From a virus: a stretch of DNA of 64,000 nucleotides. Shown here one piece after another: positions 38,489 through 46,963 of the stretch. The stretch covers positions 23,160 to 87,159 of the IMG/VR virus record IMGVR_UViG_3300046170_000371; one strand, given 5' to 3'. Each line of letters starts with the position of its first letter. Within the stretch, counting starts at the first letter, position 1. The notes beneath the pieces were generated by a model. That model searched no databases, was not told where the DNA came from, and saw nothing but the letters and a program-made list of their open reading frames with translations. A program made the position numbers and the translations under genes.

Positions 38489-38955
38489 TAGTACCAGCCG
38501 CCTTGGCAACCAAGGATTGGCGCATCTGTAATGTTAGCTGTAGAGTCACGTGCTACCCAAAGTGCTTTGCCTTTAGGAATATATAAAGCACGGCTATAAG
38601 GATCACTGCCTACTTGAGGAACTGGAGCCAGGATACGAGGCATGTCTTCCCAGTGGACTACATTGCCAATAGTTGTTGCTGAAACTACCTTACCAATAAA
38701 GGCTGCTTGGTTAGGACGCAGATAGTCATTTGCACTACTGAGGTACAAGTTGACTGTATGTGCTGAATTGCCCCTAGCAATTGCATAGATATCTTCAATG
38801 ATTGCTCCATCGGCTGAGGTCGAATCAACAATCAAAGCAGCAGTGTTGGTACCAGTAATGTCTAGTCCACTGTTTGTTGCAGTATCTAGATTGACTGCAT
38901 AGTGCAGTACGTGGTCAACCAATAGTGGTTGCTTATTAGTAGCTGTAGCGGCCAT
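38488..38955 (-). CDS. Virion structural protein (155 aa)
   Basis: MAATATNKQPLLVDHVLHYA, then beta-rich sequence with Asn/Ser turns (NLYLSSANDYLRPNQAAFIG). No motif. Compact beta structure suggests a tail or capsid accessory protein. The start follows the upstream stop directly. Confidence 0.5.
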   Translation of the reverse strand: MAATATNKQPLLVDHVLHYAVNLDTATNSGLDITGTNTAALIVDSTSADGAIIEDIYAIARGNSAHTVNLYLSSANDYLRPNQAAFIGKVVSATTIGNVVHWEDMPRILAPVPQVGSDPYSRALYIPKGKALWVARDSTANITDAPILGCQGGWY

Positions 38956-39500
38956 TACTTTTTACCTTTCTTTTTATTAATTTTAATCGGTGTTGAACCT
39001 GGAGGTTGGACACCATCAAGGTTTGCAAAGCCTTGAAGACCAAGAGTGCGATCGGTCTGCTCTGAGAGCATCATGCCGTTGTCTCCAGGCAGGGGTGTAC
39101 CAGCACCAACCATTCCCATGAACTCATTTGACATGAGTCCACGATTGCGTGCATCTTCACTCAGACGTACACCTTCCATAGGCTCTTGTGCAGCTCCTGA
39201 AGGCTGAGGCTGTGTGCCATATGCGATTGGTCCTTGATAACCAGTACCACGCACATGGTTCTGCTGTTGACCAGAGTTTGCACTCGGTCCAATCAATCCC
39301 ATGCGTCTATCCATTTCAACACCACTATCTCCATATGGATACTGGTTAACACCGTCCATGCTTCCCAATTGTGGTGACATGTTTGTCACGTTCATTGGAT
39401 TGTTCATCATCGGACCACCAGGCATGTATGACATATCCTTGGCAATCTTGAACCTATCTGGGTCCAGCATCCGTGCATTTGATTCTCTTTTATCCATCAC
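38955..39500 (-). CDS. Met/Gly/Asn-rich low-complexity virion-type protein (181 aa)
   Basis: Low complexity with repeated Met-Gly-Pro-Asn (PGGPMMNNPMNVTNMSPQLG), no domain, and a basic end (KINKKKGKK). Such disordered proteins occur several times in this genome (39497-39916, 46438-46899). Virion assembly or tail-lumen function is possible. Confidence 0.5.
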   Translation of the reverse strand: MMDKRESNARMLDPDRFKIAKDMSYMPGGPMMNNPMNVTNMSPQLGSMDGVNQYPYGDSGVEMDRRMGLIGPSANSGQQQNHVRGTGYQGPIAYGTQPQPSGAAQEPMEGVRLSEDARNRGLMSNEFMGMVGAGTPLPGDNGMMLSEQTDRTLGLQGFANLDGVQPPGSTPIKINKKKGKK

Positions 39501-39916
39501 ATACCTCGGTTGTTAGAGTTCAAGTTTTGCTCAGCATTACCTGCAGCTTTCGCATACATCTGCATGCGACGGTCTAGAGCATCAGTTTCAAAAGCTTCTG
39601 GGTCTTGCTCAGGCTTTTCAGTTGCTGATACTTGATTATCTACAGACCCAGTCTGATTAGCGTAGTCTTCCATAGGTGCATTGGAAGGTGCATCCTGTTG
39701 ACTAAAGTTACTGTTCTTTCCTTGGATCATTTCCGCAGGCATGATGTTCACGTTGCCATACTGATTACGTGATTGAGCAATTGCTCCACCTACACCTTCT
39801 TCCATGACAGCATCAATGCCTTGTACAAACGGGTTAGACCCTGATTGACGCTGTGCATTTTGAGCATCGATTGCATCTTGACGCTTATCACGACCCATCG
39901 TGATTTTCTGAGTCAT
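39497..39916 (-). CDS. Gln/Asn-rich low-complexity protein (139 aa)
   Basis: MTQKITMGRDKRQDAIDAQN, then disordered Gln/Asn/Glu-rich sequence and a helical end (DALDRRMQMYAKAAGNAEQN). The start is just right of a 35-base gap. Overlaps the next gene by four bases. Function unknown. Confidence 0.5.
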   Translation of the reverse strand: MTQKITMGRDKRQDAIDAQNAQRQSGSNPFVQGIDAVMEEGVGGAIAQSRNQYGNVNIMPAEMIQGKNSNFSQQDAPSNAPMEDYANQTGSVDNQVSATEKPEQDPEAFETDALDRRMQMYAKAAGNAEQNLNSNNRGM

Positions 39917-39951
39917 AACTATTTAGTAAATATCCTATGCCTATTCTACAC

Positions 39952-40452
39952 TTAACGCCACATTGTGCTGAGTGCCATTCGTGAGCCTACTGCTGTATCT
40001 GCAGGTCCAGGGACGGCCAGAATAAATTCAGAACCCGCACGTTCAAACGCATAACGACGTACCTCTGGACGACGATAATTAGGCACATACAAAGTCTCAG
40101 CCAATCTATCCACCTCGCGAAGGTAGATTTCACGGAAGTACTCATCTCCTTTCAGTGGGTCAGATGTATTAATTGTTCGTTGAACGTCACCAGCAATCAC
40201 TTCTTGCCGAGACGGGTTCAAGATACGACTGCCGTCTGGGTCAAAGTAATCGTCTGGAATTGCAGCACTTGCTTTCCAAGCAATGTCACAGCGTTTGATG
40301 TGATAAACAATCTCGTTATACCAAAGTTCATCTGGCACTAGAGCCATTGCTTCTTCTACACGAGCTCTGTCACCTGCAGGAATCTGTGCACCGGAATTAA
40401 TTCCTAAGTGATATCTAACTTTTGATTTAAGATGCTCGTCTAATTCCATCAC
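39952..40452 (-). CDS. Head-tail connector-like protein (166 aa)
   Basis: A helical protein, MELDEHLKSKVRYHLGINSG, VEEAMALVPDELWYNEIVYH, then REVDRLAETLYVPNYRRPEV. Size, helix pattern and position between the capsid gene and tail genes fit a head-completion or connector protein; this is inference from context. Confidence 0.5.
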   Translation of the reverse strand: MMELDEHLKSKVRYHLGINSGAQIPAGDRARVEEAMALVPDELWYNEIVYHIKRCDIAWKASAAIPDDYFDPDGSRILNPSRQEVIAGDVQRTINTSDPLKGDEYFREIYLREVDRLAETLYVPNYRRPEVRRYAFERAGSEFILAVPGPADTAVGSRMALSTMWR

Positions 40453-40826
40453 ATACCTAGCTTAGAAGGATTGTTGTAAATGCTTGCTAGTTCATTTGCT
40501 AGCTGCTGCCTATCATATTCATCAATATCTCCCCCTGCTTGAAGCTTACCCATAAGGCGAGCAGCAGGGCTTTCTGATTTCATGATTGAAGCCATGCCAG
40601 CACCTAATCCACCACCAAGGATTGCTCCTGTTAGTCCACCAGCTGCACGAAAGCCAGGACGCATTTTTGCCATGTTGCTTTTTTTGCCACCTGTCATCAG
40701 TTCACCAAGGGCATGTGGAAGCTGTCCTCCTGCTACACCCATTGCTGAACCACCGATTGCTCCAAGCATTCCGGCAGTATTTTGTGCTTGTAGACGTTCT
40801 TGTTCGTCGTAAGCAGCTTTCATCAT
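40449..40826 (-). CDS. Glycine-zipper membrane-active protein (125 aa)
   Basis: Two glycine-zipper stretches (AGMLGAIGGSAMGVAGG and AAGGLTGAILGGGLGAGMAS) point to membrane insertion, as in ejection proteins at 56-58 kb of this genome. The C-terminus is a charged helix (DEYDRQQLANELASIYN). Overlaps the connector-like gene by four bases. Confidence 0.5.
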   Translation of the reverse strand: MMKAAYDEQERLQAQNTAGMLGAIGGSAMGVAGGQLPHALGELMTGGKKSNMAKMRPGFRAAGGLTGAILGGGLGAGMASIMKSESPAARLMGKLQAGGDIDEYDRQQLANELASIYNNPSKLGM

Positions 40827-40877
40827 TAATGCTTCTTGTAGGTGACAGCATTTATCTCACGCAATACTATATCTAGT

Positions 40878-41174
40878 TTAGCTAATGAAGATGAGGTCTT
40901 CTTCAATCAACTGTTCCCAGTTGACGCGAGGAATATTCTCTAGTTGTTTGAGGTTTGCAAACCGCTCACCACTAAGAGACATTCGTAGTTCAACAATCTT
41001 CTTAGCGGTAGCAAATCCTACACCTGGTAGACGTTTAGCAATCTGCTCTGCCTGTGCTGCATTGAGATTTAAACGGATATCTTCCATTGGAACAACTGCA
41101 TCTGGTGCCTGCTCTTCTGGAACAATGAGTTCAGGTGCTGATACTTTTGCAAGTCGTCCTTTGCCCTTGCTCAT
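40878..41174 (-). CDS. Helix-hairpin-helix protein, ComEA-like fold (98 aa)
   Basis: LNAAQAEQIAKRLPGVGFATAKKI forms a helix-hairpin-helix with the GVG turn, followed by LKQLENIPRVNWEQL, a second hairpin with an IPRV turn. HhH pairs bind DNA backbone. In the capsid module it may touch packaged DNA or help packaging. ATG AGC AAG overlaps the end of the upstream gene. Confidence 0.65.
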   Translation of the reverse strand: MSKGKGRLAKVSAPELIVPEEQAPDAVVPMEDIRLNLNAAQAEQIAKRLPGVGFATAKKIVELRMSLSGERFANLKQLENIPRVNWEQLIEEDLIFIS

Positions 41175-41313
41175 AAGGAACTAGTTGGTCAAGCGTTAAA
41201 TACGTTACCTTGCCTGCTGCGTCACGCACCATTGCAAACTCTTTATCATGCTTACTAATAAACTCTACGAGCTTACCTGTCTTTGTATCTTGAAATAATT
41301 TGTGGTCAGCCAT
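41131..41313 (-). CDS. Small hypothetical protein (60 aa)
   Basis: I start at MADHKLFQDTKTGKLVEFIS; the upstream part of the frame crosses a terminator and is not coding. It reads as a single small beta domain (EFAMVRDAAGKVTYLTLDQL). The last 15 residues overlap the next gene in another frame, so the true end may be slightly earlier. Confidence 0.5.
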   Translation of the reverse strand: MADHKLFQDTKTGKLVEFISKHDKEFAMVRDAAGKVTYLTLDQLVPYEQGQRTTCKSIST

Positions 41314-41335
41314 ATCTTTGGGGTACACTTTCTTT

Positions 41336-41341
41336 ATTATA
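41336..41341 (-). promoter_or_regulatory. Candidate -10 box between terminator and 41131-41313
   Basis: Read leftward, TATAAT stands 23 bases before the ATG of the 60-residue protein, right behind a terminator. No convincing -35 box is seen 17 bases upstream. This would restart transcription of the connector and tail block. Confidence 0.35.
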
Positions 41342-41346
41342 GGCAC

Positions 41347-41373
41347 AAAAAAAGAGCCCCCGTAGGAGCTCTT
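41347..41373 (-). terminator. Rho-independent terminator behind the capsid operon
   Basis: Read leftward, AGAGCTCC-TACG-GGGGCTCT (one mismatch in the stem) is followed by a run of seven T. It lies 20 bases after the last gene of the capsid group and should limit read-through from capsid genes into tail genes, giving different expression levels. Confidence 0.8.
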
Positions 41374-41392
41374 CTTTATTGAATAAAGTTGA

Positions 41393-41580
41393 TCAATATC
41401 CTTGACCAGCTTCCACACCATAAGGGATGTGAACGTCATCAGCATCTGGAGGCTGCGTCAGGCATGTAGTAGCACACTTCAACCAAGATGGGCGGAAGGT
41501 GACTTACGACAAGCACCAGCGGAAGGCTTCAGGCTGCAAATCAAATCAGCGCTAGTGGTGATTTGAACAGGAGTTTTCAA
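41393..41580 (-). CDS. Small Cys-rich protein (about 62 aa), one frame break, TTG start
   Basis: Translation from TTG gives KTPVQITTSADLICSLKPSA. After a break at about 41530 it continues RPSWLKCATTCLTQPPDADD, VHIPYGVEAGQGY. The TTG overlaps the upstream stop. Four Cys in 62 residues are unusual for this phage. No family recognised; confidence in the exact frame is low. Confidence 0.35.
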
Positions 41581-42061
41581 CAGTAAGTGCGGGTTCCATC
41601 GAGAATGGACTCAAACAGTGAGAACTCACCGACTGAATTGAAGTAACCGTAATCAGCATTTGGAACACTAGTAACAGGATCTACTTCTGGAATTGCAGTT
41701 GCAGGAACTGCAGCAGGAGTAGTAATTACCTGCAACAGTTAGCGTTGCAGAACCAGCAAGGGTCTCTTCACGAACACCAGGGAGCGCTAACTGCAGTGCG
41801 ATACACAACAGCGCCTTCAGGTACAACAAACGGCTTGTCCTTACGAGGCTTGTCATCTTGACGAAGGTCAGGAGACAGAATCTCAAGGTCATAAGTGCCA
41901 GCGGCGAGAACGCCGTCAACATCCAATACACCTTTGTTGTCAGGGTTCAGTACAAGAGCACCGATACCTTTGAAGAACTCAACGCCAGGGATTGCCTCGA
42001 CGCCTTGCTCGCGATATGCGTTCAAATGAGCAACGTAGTTTCCGGGAAAAATAATAGACAT
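41577..42061 (-). CDS. Capsid-associated protein (about 160 aa), two frameshifts
   Basis: Starts MSIIFPGNYVAHLNAYREQG, then VEFFKGIGALVLNPDNKGVL and KDKPFVVPEGAVVYRTAVSA. After breaks at about 41785 (CCC run) and 41720 it continues GVREETLAGSATLTVAG and TTPAAVPATAIPEV, ending in an SILDGTRTYC tail. The upstream capsid stop is 12 bases away. Position suggests a head decoration or second capsid protein. Confidence 0.5.
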
Positions 42062-42075
42062 AGTTAGTACTCCTA

Positions 42076-43229
42076 TCAATATACGAAAGAGTAACCAACC
42101 GTGATGAAATCCTTATTCAGGGTTTCAAAACCGGCGAACAAGCTCCAAATCATAATGATGAATCGTGAGAAATCATCGTTGTTGTTCAACAAGATTTGAG
42201 CGTTGTTACCACCAATACCTACGCCGACAGCCTGTGGACCGAAGAAGATCAACTGAGCAGCGCCGTAATCGGCGGCACTAGCAGATTCGTCAGTAATTGC
42301 CAGGTTGTAGGAAGTTTCAGGCAGGTTGGTGGACTCGAACCAGCGGACACCTTCGAAGAGGAATCCGGTAGGCATCACGGGTTGACCAGCAACAAAGCCA
42401 GCTTGTCCGTATGCAGGACCCATGCCTTTATAGAAGTTGGCATTAGGTGCCAGACCTGGGTTCATGGGGTCAACCATGCCCGTGCCTGGGTAACGTGCGA
42501 TTTCGCGGAAGTCGCTGTTCTGACGCAGGTGCATCATTGCAGTGGGGTCCACGATGCAACGGTAGTAACCATCAGCGAAGGTAGGGACGTTGCGCTTACG
42601 CATGTCCTTAACGACTTCGAGGAGGTCGGTCTTAACATCAAACTTGGCAGATTCACCAGCTGCGTAGGTGACTCCAAGAGTTCCAAGGCCGCCGTCATCT
42701 TTGGCTTTACCACCGGGAAGGTAGTAACCACCTTGCTCGTTGGAAGATTTGCCACAAGCTTCTGCTTTCAGCAGTTCGTTAGCAAACACCCGATCGCGCC
42801 AACGACGATAGTCATCGAGCAGCGTTAGTGAACCAATGGATTGGTGGAAAACGTTCAGGTTGCCAGTATCAAGCAGCAAACGCTGAGCAGTGATCAGGGT
42901 TTCGCGAGCTACCTTGAAGGTAGAAGGCTGAGTTGCATCGCGGGAATCAGCAGGGGCCGGTGTACTCACGGAGAGTAACCGAGCACTTTGTCCTTGACGA
43001 TGTTGCGTGCGGATGCGGATCCAAGGGTTTGGTCGGCGGTCCGCTCACGGGACTCCTTAGTGCCAGGCTTACCCCAGAAGCGGTAACGATCAAGCTGCAC
43101 GGTCTGACCAGGCTGCTTAGAGAAATCGTGTACTACCACGGGCTCAACTGCCATCTCAATGATGTAGGCAGGATGAGGACGGTAAAGTTCTGCACCAAGA
43201 AGCTTCGGAAAATCATTATCAATCCACAT
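42076..43229 (-). CDS. Major capsid protein, two frameshifts
   Basis: I identify it by position (downstream of portal and scaffold-like genes), size (about 384 residues) and the phage capsid style. It starts MWIDNDFPKLLGAELYRPHP, with GQTVQLDRYRFWGKPGTKES and REYTGPADSRDATQPSTFKV across the breaks at 42966 and 42957, then LNVFHQSIGSLTLLDDYRRW, CIVDPTAMMHLRQNSDFREI and PTGFLFEGVRWFESTNLPE. The CIVDP segment is typical of HK97-type capsids. Both breaks vanish on removing one base each. Confidence 0.75.
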
Positions 43230-43340
43230 GGATTAATACTCCGTAAGCTAAAAGGTTTATAAGTGACTTCGACGGGTCACATATATAGATAGTAATGTAT
43301 GTCGTTATACTTATGTATATGTACCCAAATATCTTATGGT

Positions 43341-43707
43341 ATGGATTTTATTAATGACAAAATTTGGAAACCTATTCATACCCTGACTGGCTTTGAGTGC
43401 TGTATCGAATACTATGTAAACGAAGAAGGGCAAGTGAAAAGCACTAAAGGTGTGATTGAACGCATCTTAAAACAACGCATCAATAAGAACGGATATGCTC
43501 AAGTTAATCTGACTCAACGCATTGGACGTAAGAGCACAATCACTACTACTGTTCATAAACTAGTAGGCACTAGCTTTCTTAGATAAACCTGCTGCTAGTC
43601 CAGGTAAAGCTAAAGGGTGCAGTCGTATTCAGCATATTGATGGTTGTAAATCTAATAACTGCGTTGGTAATCTTAAATGGACTAAAATAGAAGAAAGTGA
43701 TAACTAA
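43341..43707 (+). CDS. HNH homing endonuclease with NUMOD4-type domain, one frameshift
   Basis: NDKIWKPIHTLTGFECCIEY, then VNEEGQVKSTKG is a NUMOD4 domain; THKLVGTSFL and, in the next frame, RIQHIDGCKSNNCVGNLKW form the HNH core (H...H.DG.K.NN...NL.W). The break at about 43580 lies in ACTAGC. It is inserted in opposite orientation directly upstream of the capsid gene, which marks it as mobile. Confidence 0.7.
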
Positions 43708-43712
43708 ACACA

Positions 43713-44405
43713 ATGGCTGATAGTCTGGTTCTTACTGGTGTTAAGGACGTTAAAAAGCACACTGGTACTGAAATGCTTCTGACACGTCCGAAGCGTGGTG
43801 GTGATACGCACTCCTTAAAAGAATGGTGGAAAGTAGGACCTAACAAATGCTATGTCATGTGCACAGTATTTGATGTGACTACAGCAAACGGTACTGTCAA
43901 GCTTGTGCTTGATAGCAATGCTGGTACTAACCTACGTATTGACCACGACGGTTCTTTTAACTTTGACTTCTACGGTATCAATGAAGTACGCCGTGGAGCA
44001 TTGTTCACATCTACATATGAGTTGATTGAACATTATGTCTTCCCTATCATCAGTGGTGGCAAGGTAATGACTGTTACTCCTGCTGGTGGAGCTAGTCGTC
44101 CTAACGCTACTCCGACTGATACAGCAATTGGTACTGTAACTATTAGTGGTGTAACTGCTCCTGTTGATTCCACAATTGAAAGCTACAGCGTGGCAGTCAG
44201 TGGTGATGCTACAAGCCTCACTTATGCTTGGTCTGTGAGTGGATCTGGTGCTGCATCAGGTGGCTCAACTGGTTCAACTTTCAGTGTTGCTTACACAGGT
44301 ACCACCGACGCAAGCACAGTGACTTGTGTTGTGACTTCTGGTGATGGTACTGCTACTGATAGTCCAGCAACTGGAACGCTTGCTATTGATATTCCAACCG
44401 CTTAA
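43713..44405 (+). CDS. Virion protein with C-terminal Ig-like domain (230 aa)
   Basis: Residues 1-120 (LVLTGVKDVKKHTGTEMLLT, NLRIDHDGSFNFDFYGINEV) are beta-rich and resemble the 29144-29662 protein in part. From about 125 a Thr/Ser/Gly-rich Ig-like domain follows (TVTISGVTAPVDSTIESYSV to YAWSVSGSGAASGG, TCVVTSGDGTATDSP), of the kind used on phage capsids and tails to bind surfaces. It lies on the + strand among leftward genes and may have arrived with the adjacent HNH gene. Confidence 0.6.
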   Translation: MADSLVLTGVKDVKKHTGTEMLLTRPKRGGDTHSLKEWWKVGPNKCYVMCTVFDVTTANGTVKLVLDSNAGTNLRIDHDGSFNFDFYGINEVRRGALFTSTYELIEHYVFPIISGGKVMTVTPAGGASRPNATPTDTAIGTVTISGVTAPVDSTIESYSVAVSGDATSLTYAWSVSGSGAASGGSTGSTFSVAYTGTTDASTVTCVVTSGDGTATDSPATGTLAIDIPTA

Positions 44406-45088
44406 CGACAGAGGCTATATCGCATAGCATTTACTTCTGCTCCTGATAAATACTCTTGCCCTATGACGCACTGTACGTTGTAGGGCAATCTTCTTGTGTT
44501 CCTAGCATGGAATCCAATATAGAAGAAGTCATTCAGGCGTACATACATCTTGTCGTATGGATGCTCTTGCCTATCTTTTGTATAGAGACGGACATCAAAC
44601 CAAGCATCGATATACTTGTTGCCTGTCTTTAGATTCTTTAAGTCCACACTAATGTAAGCATCTGACTTACCACCAAGACTTGAGCGTCTAATTAGTGCAG
44701 GGTCGTATGTATTGACTGTAGTCAAATCCTTGCTTTCATCTATCACAGCAGGGAAGTATGTATTGATTACTGATAAGTCTGCATCTGTAATTTGAGCACA
44801 TTCCCATCCTGGCTCTTCAAAGCATGCAAAAGCATAATCTTGGTTGATTGCTACATCAACACGTATGAAGTGATTCTCTTTACCGAATAGTCCTACTGTG
44901 TCTTTGTAGTTAATCTCAAAAGGAATGATAGTCACACGGTCCTTTTGTGGACTATTGATGGACCCTCCCTCTGCATAATTCAGAGACTTATTACTAGATG
45001 AGTATCCAGGATTTGTGTAGTCACTTGCACCATAGATAATATGTCTATCTAGGATGCGTTGTGTGACATCCTTCGCACCCTCGTTCAT
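44402..45088 (-). CDS. Hypothetical protein (228 aa)
   Basis: MNEGAKDVTQRILDRHIIYG, then RVTIIPFEINYKDTVGLFGK, IRVDVAINQDYAFACFEEPG and KYIDAWFDVRLYTKDRQEHP; a beta-sandwich pattern. No family recognised. It follows the sigma factor in the same direction, with 32 bases between, and ends against the convergent Ig-like gene. Confidence 0.5.
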   Translation of the reverse strand: MNEGAKDVTQRILDRHIIYGASDYTNPGYSSSNKSLNYAEGGSINSPQKDRVTIIPFEINYKDTVGLFGKENHFIRVDVAINQDYAFACFEEPGWECAQITDADLSVINTYFPAVIDESKDLTTVNTYDPALIRRSSLGGKSDAYISVDLKNLKTGNKYIDAWFDVRLYTKDRQEHPYDKMYVRLNDFFYIGFHARNTRRLPYNVQCVIGQEYLSGAEVNAMRYSLCR

Positions 45089-45120
45089 GAGATTATTGCA
45101 TCTGTTACTTCTATTGTAAT

Positions 45121-46056
45121 TTACAAATACTCATTGATTTCGTCAGAGTTAGAACGTAATGCTCTAAGTGCTTTGTGCTCTAATGTACGAACACGGTCAC
45201 GGCTCATGTTAAGCACTTGACCAATAGCTGTCATTGACATTGGTTCAAGCATCTCATCACCAATTCCATAACGCATAGCCACAACAGCAGCTTGCATCTC
45301 AGGTAGCTCTGAAATCAATTCACGGATATCTTCTTTAATATATTGACGCTCAAGGATAAGCTCAGGTAGCTGTGATTCATCCTCAAGCAGGTCGATTAGA
45401 GCAGTATCTCTGTTCTCTCCAATCTTGATTTCTAGTGATGTAGGCTGACGTGCCTTACACATTAAATCTTTAATTTCATCTACAGTCAGGTCTAAGTATG
45501 CAGCAAGGTCAAATACATTTGGCATTTGTCCGTTCATCTGACTTAGTTCACGCTGGGCTTTTTTAAGTTTGTTGAGGTTCTCAGTAATGTGGATTGGTAA
45601 ACGGATTGCTCTGCTCTTTTCCGCAATCGCCCTTGTAATGCCTTGTCGAATCCACCAATATGCATAAGTAGAGAACTTATAGCCACGACCAGGATCGAAC
45701 TTCTCCACACCACGGACGAGTCCGATTGTTCCTTCTTGGATGATGTCCAAGAGCTCCATATTACGCTTGGTATATTTCTTTGCGACAGAGACAACAAGAC
45801 GAAGATTAGCGGTAACCATCTTGTCTTTTGCTCGTTCGCCATCACGCATCTCTTTTTTAATTTGCTTGTGAGTGATGTCCATAGCATCAGCTAAACCTTC
45901 TTCATCTAGCTCAAGCTCTTTTCTCATCTCCTTTAGTACCATCATACGCTGCACTTGACGTCCTAAAAGGATTTCTTCGTCATGCTCTAGAAGTGGAATA
46001 CGTCCGATGTCCCGCAGATAAGAACGTACTGAATCTCCTGAAAGTTTTACTGACAT
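45121..46056 (-). CDS. RpoD-like sigma factor, group-2 cyanobacterial type
   Basis: Redirects RNA polymerase to specific promoters. Region 1.2: SVRSYLRDIGRIPLLEHDEE. Region 2: MVTANLRLVVSVAKKYTKR, LLDIIQEGTIGLVRGVEKFD, GYKFSTYAYWWIRQGITRAI (the 2.3-2.4 -10 binding helix). Region 3: RLPIHITENLNKLKKAQREL. Region 4: SELPEMQAAVVAMRYGIG and a helix-turn-helix SMTAIGQVLNMSRDRVRTLEHKALRALR. At 311 residues it lacks region 1.1, as expected of group-2 sigmas, and is close in style to cyanobacterial SigB/C/D proteins. The frame is intact. Confidence 0.9.
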   Translation of the reverse strand: MSVKLSGDSVRSYLRDIGRIPLLEHDEEILLGRQVQRMMVLKEMRKELELDEEGLADAMDITHKQIKKEMRDGERAKDKMVTANLRLVVSVAKKYTKRNMELLDIIQEGTIGLVRGVEKFDPGRGYKFSTYAYWWIRQGITRAIAEKSRAIRLPIHITENLNKLKKAQRELSQMNGQMPNVFDLAAYLDLTVDEIKDLMCKARQPTSLEIKIGENRDTALIDLLEDESQLPELILERQYIKEDIRELISELPEMQAAVVAMRYGIGDEMLEPMSMTAIGQVLNMSRDRVRTLEHKALRALRSNSDEINEYL

Positions 46057-46079
46057 ATATTCTTTTTTGGGTATACTTA

Positions 46080-46108
46080 ACTCTAGCCTATTATTCTAGC
46101 TTCGTCAA
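46080..46108 (-). promoter_or_regulatory. Sigma70-like promoter of the sigma factor gene
   Basis: Read leftward, TTGACG (46103-46108) is separated by 17 bases from TAGAGT (46080-46085), 24 bases before the sigma start codon. The -35 differs from consensus at one position and the -10 at two. The phage sigma could use this site itself, forming a loop. Confidence 0.5.
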
Positions 46109-46111
46109 CAC

Positions 46112-46399
46112 TTAACCGTGTAATCTTGCATACCTAAGTGACTTTTTAGGTTGCTCTCCATCTTCCATAGACTCCACAGCCATTGCTTGAGCTGCATGCT
46201 CGTTAAATCCTTTCTCTTTATAGATTGATTCTGCTTCTTGATATTTTTCAACACTACTTTCAAAGTCTTCGCCGTGAGTAAGCATCTCTGCTGTCATCTG
46301 ATTAGCTGCCTGGTCTGGCACGCCATCAGTCTTCAGATGCTTCCAGATAGTCTGGAATACTTCAGGGTCTTGTTGTGTTTCTTGTCCAGCTAAACGCAC
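46112..46399 (-). CDS. Hypothetical helical protein (95 aa)
   Basis: A GTG start at the foot of an inverted repeat. Helical, acidic protein: AANQMTAEMLTHGEDFESSV, EKGFNEHAAQAMAVESMEDG with repeated Ala/Met helices. No family. Upstream of the sigma promoter in a leftward operon. Confidence 0.5.
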   Translation of the reverse strand: MRLAGQETQQDPEVFQTIWKHLKTDGVPDQAANQMTAEMLTHGEDFESSVEKYQEAESIYKEKGFNEHAAQAMAVESMEDGEQPKKSLRYARLHG

Positions 46400-46425
46400 G
46401 GTATAAGTATTAGCAACCTATACCG
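46399..46425 (-). promoter_or_regulatory. Inverted repeat at the ribosome-binding region of 46112-46399
   Basis: CGGTATA and TATACCG, 13 bases apart, form a 7-bp perfect hairpin whose lower arm ends at the GTG start codon (46397-46399). In mRNA it would enclose the ribosome site, so it may limit translation of this gene. Confidence 0.4.
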
Positions 46426-46437
46426 ATTGTACTAGAT

Positions 46438-46899
46438 TTACTTTCCCATCTGGTTTTGAACGAGGTCAGGATTCATTCCTACTGACATTGCTTTTCCAGT
46501 AGCAATGCTGTTGCGGACTGCTTCACCTTCAATGTCACTCATCTGTGACATGTACTGAGTAGCAGGTGAACCAAGCACTTCCATTACTTCTGCCTTACGC
46601 TCGTTAGCAAACGATGCAGCTTTATATTCGTCGTTAGCACCAACCAATTGCTCTTTGCGAAATCCTTGTACACCTGCAGATTGTGCTTGAGACAATGCAT
46701 CGCTTTGACGCACCATCATGTTTTGCTCCGCCAGACGCTCATTGTTATAAGGCTGGGTGTTAACGGATGGTTTAGATGCACCACCACCATCAAAAGCATT
46801 TGCTCCCATAGGAGCAGATGTACGGTTCATTCCATCAAGCCCACGCATTGCGCTGGACTGTGGAAGCATCTGCTCTGCAATAGTATAAGGATTAGCCAT
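46438..46899 (-). CDS. Low-complexity virion-type protein (153 aa)
   Basis: MANPYTIAEQMLPQSSAMRG, then Gln/Asn/Ala-rich sequence (NNERLAEQNMMVRQSDALSQ) and a Met-rich end. No domain. It lies just downstream of the scaffold-like gene, so a head-assembly role is plausible. Confidence 0.5.
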   Translation of the reverse strand: MANPYTIAEQMLPQSSAMRGLDGMNRTSAPMGANAFDGGGASKPSVNTQPYNNERLAEQNMMVRQSDALSQAQSAGVQGFRKEQLVGANDEYKAASFANERKAEVMEVLGSPATQYMSQMSDIEGEAVRNSIATGKAMSVGMNPDLVQNQMGK

Positions 46900-46963
46900 T
46901 GTTTAATTGATTCTCATATATACATTGTAAGGGGATACGTTATGTACCCCCTCACGGTTTTTA

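Noticed and set aside
42196-42828. 210-residue + strand ORF opposite the capsid gene
   Set aside because: It mirrors conserved capsid sequence and has an unlikely composition; shadow of the capsid gene.
46928-46952. Terminator between the scaffold-like gene and 46438-46899
   Set aside because: A GGGG-TAC/GTA-CCCC hairpin exists, but read leftward it has a mismatch and no T tract.
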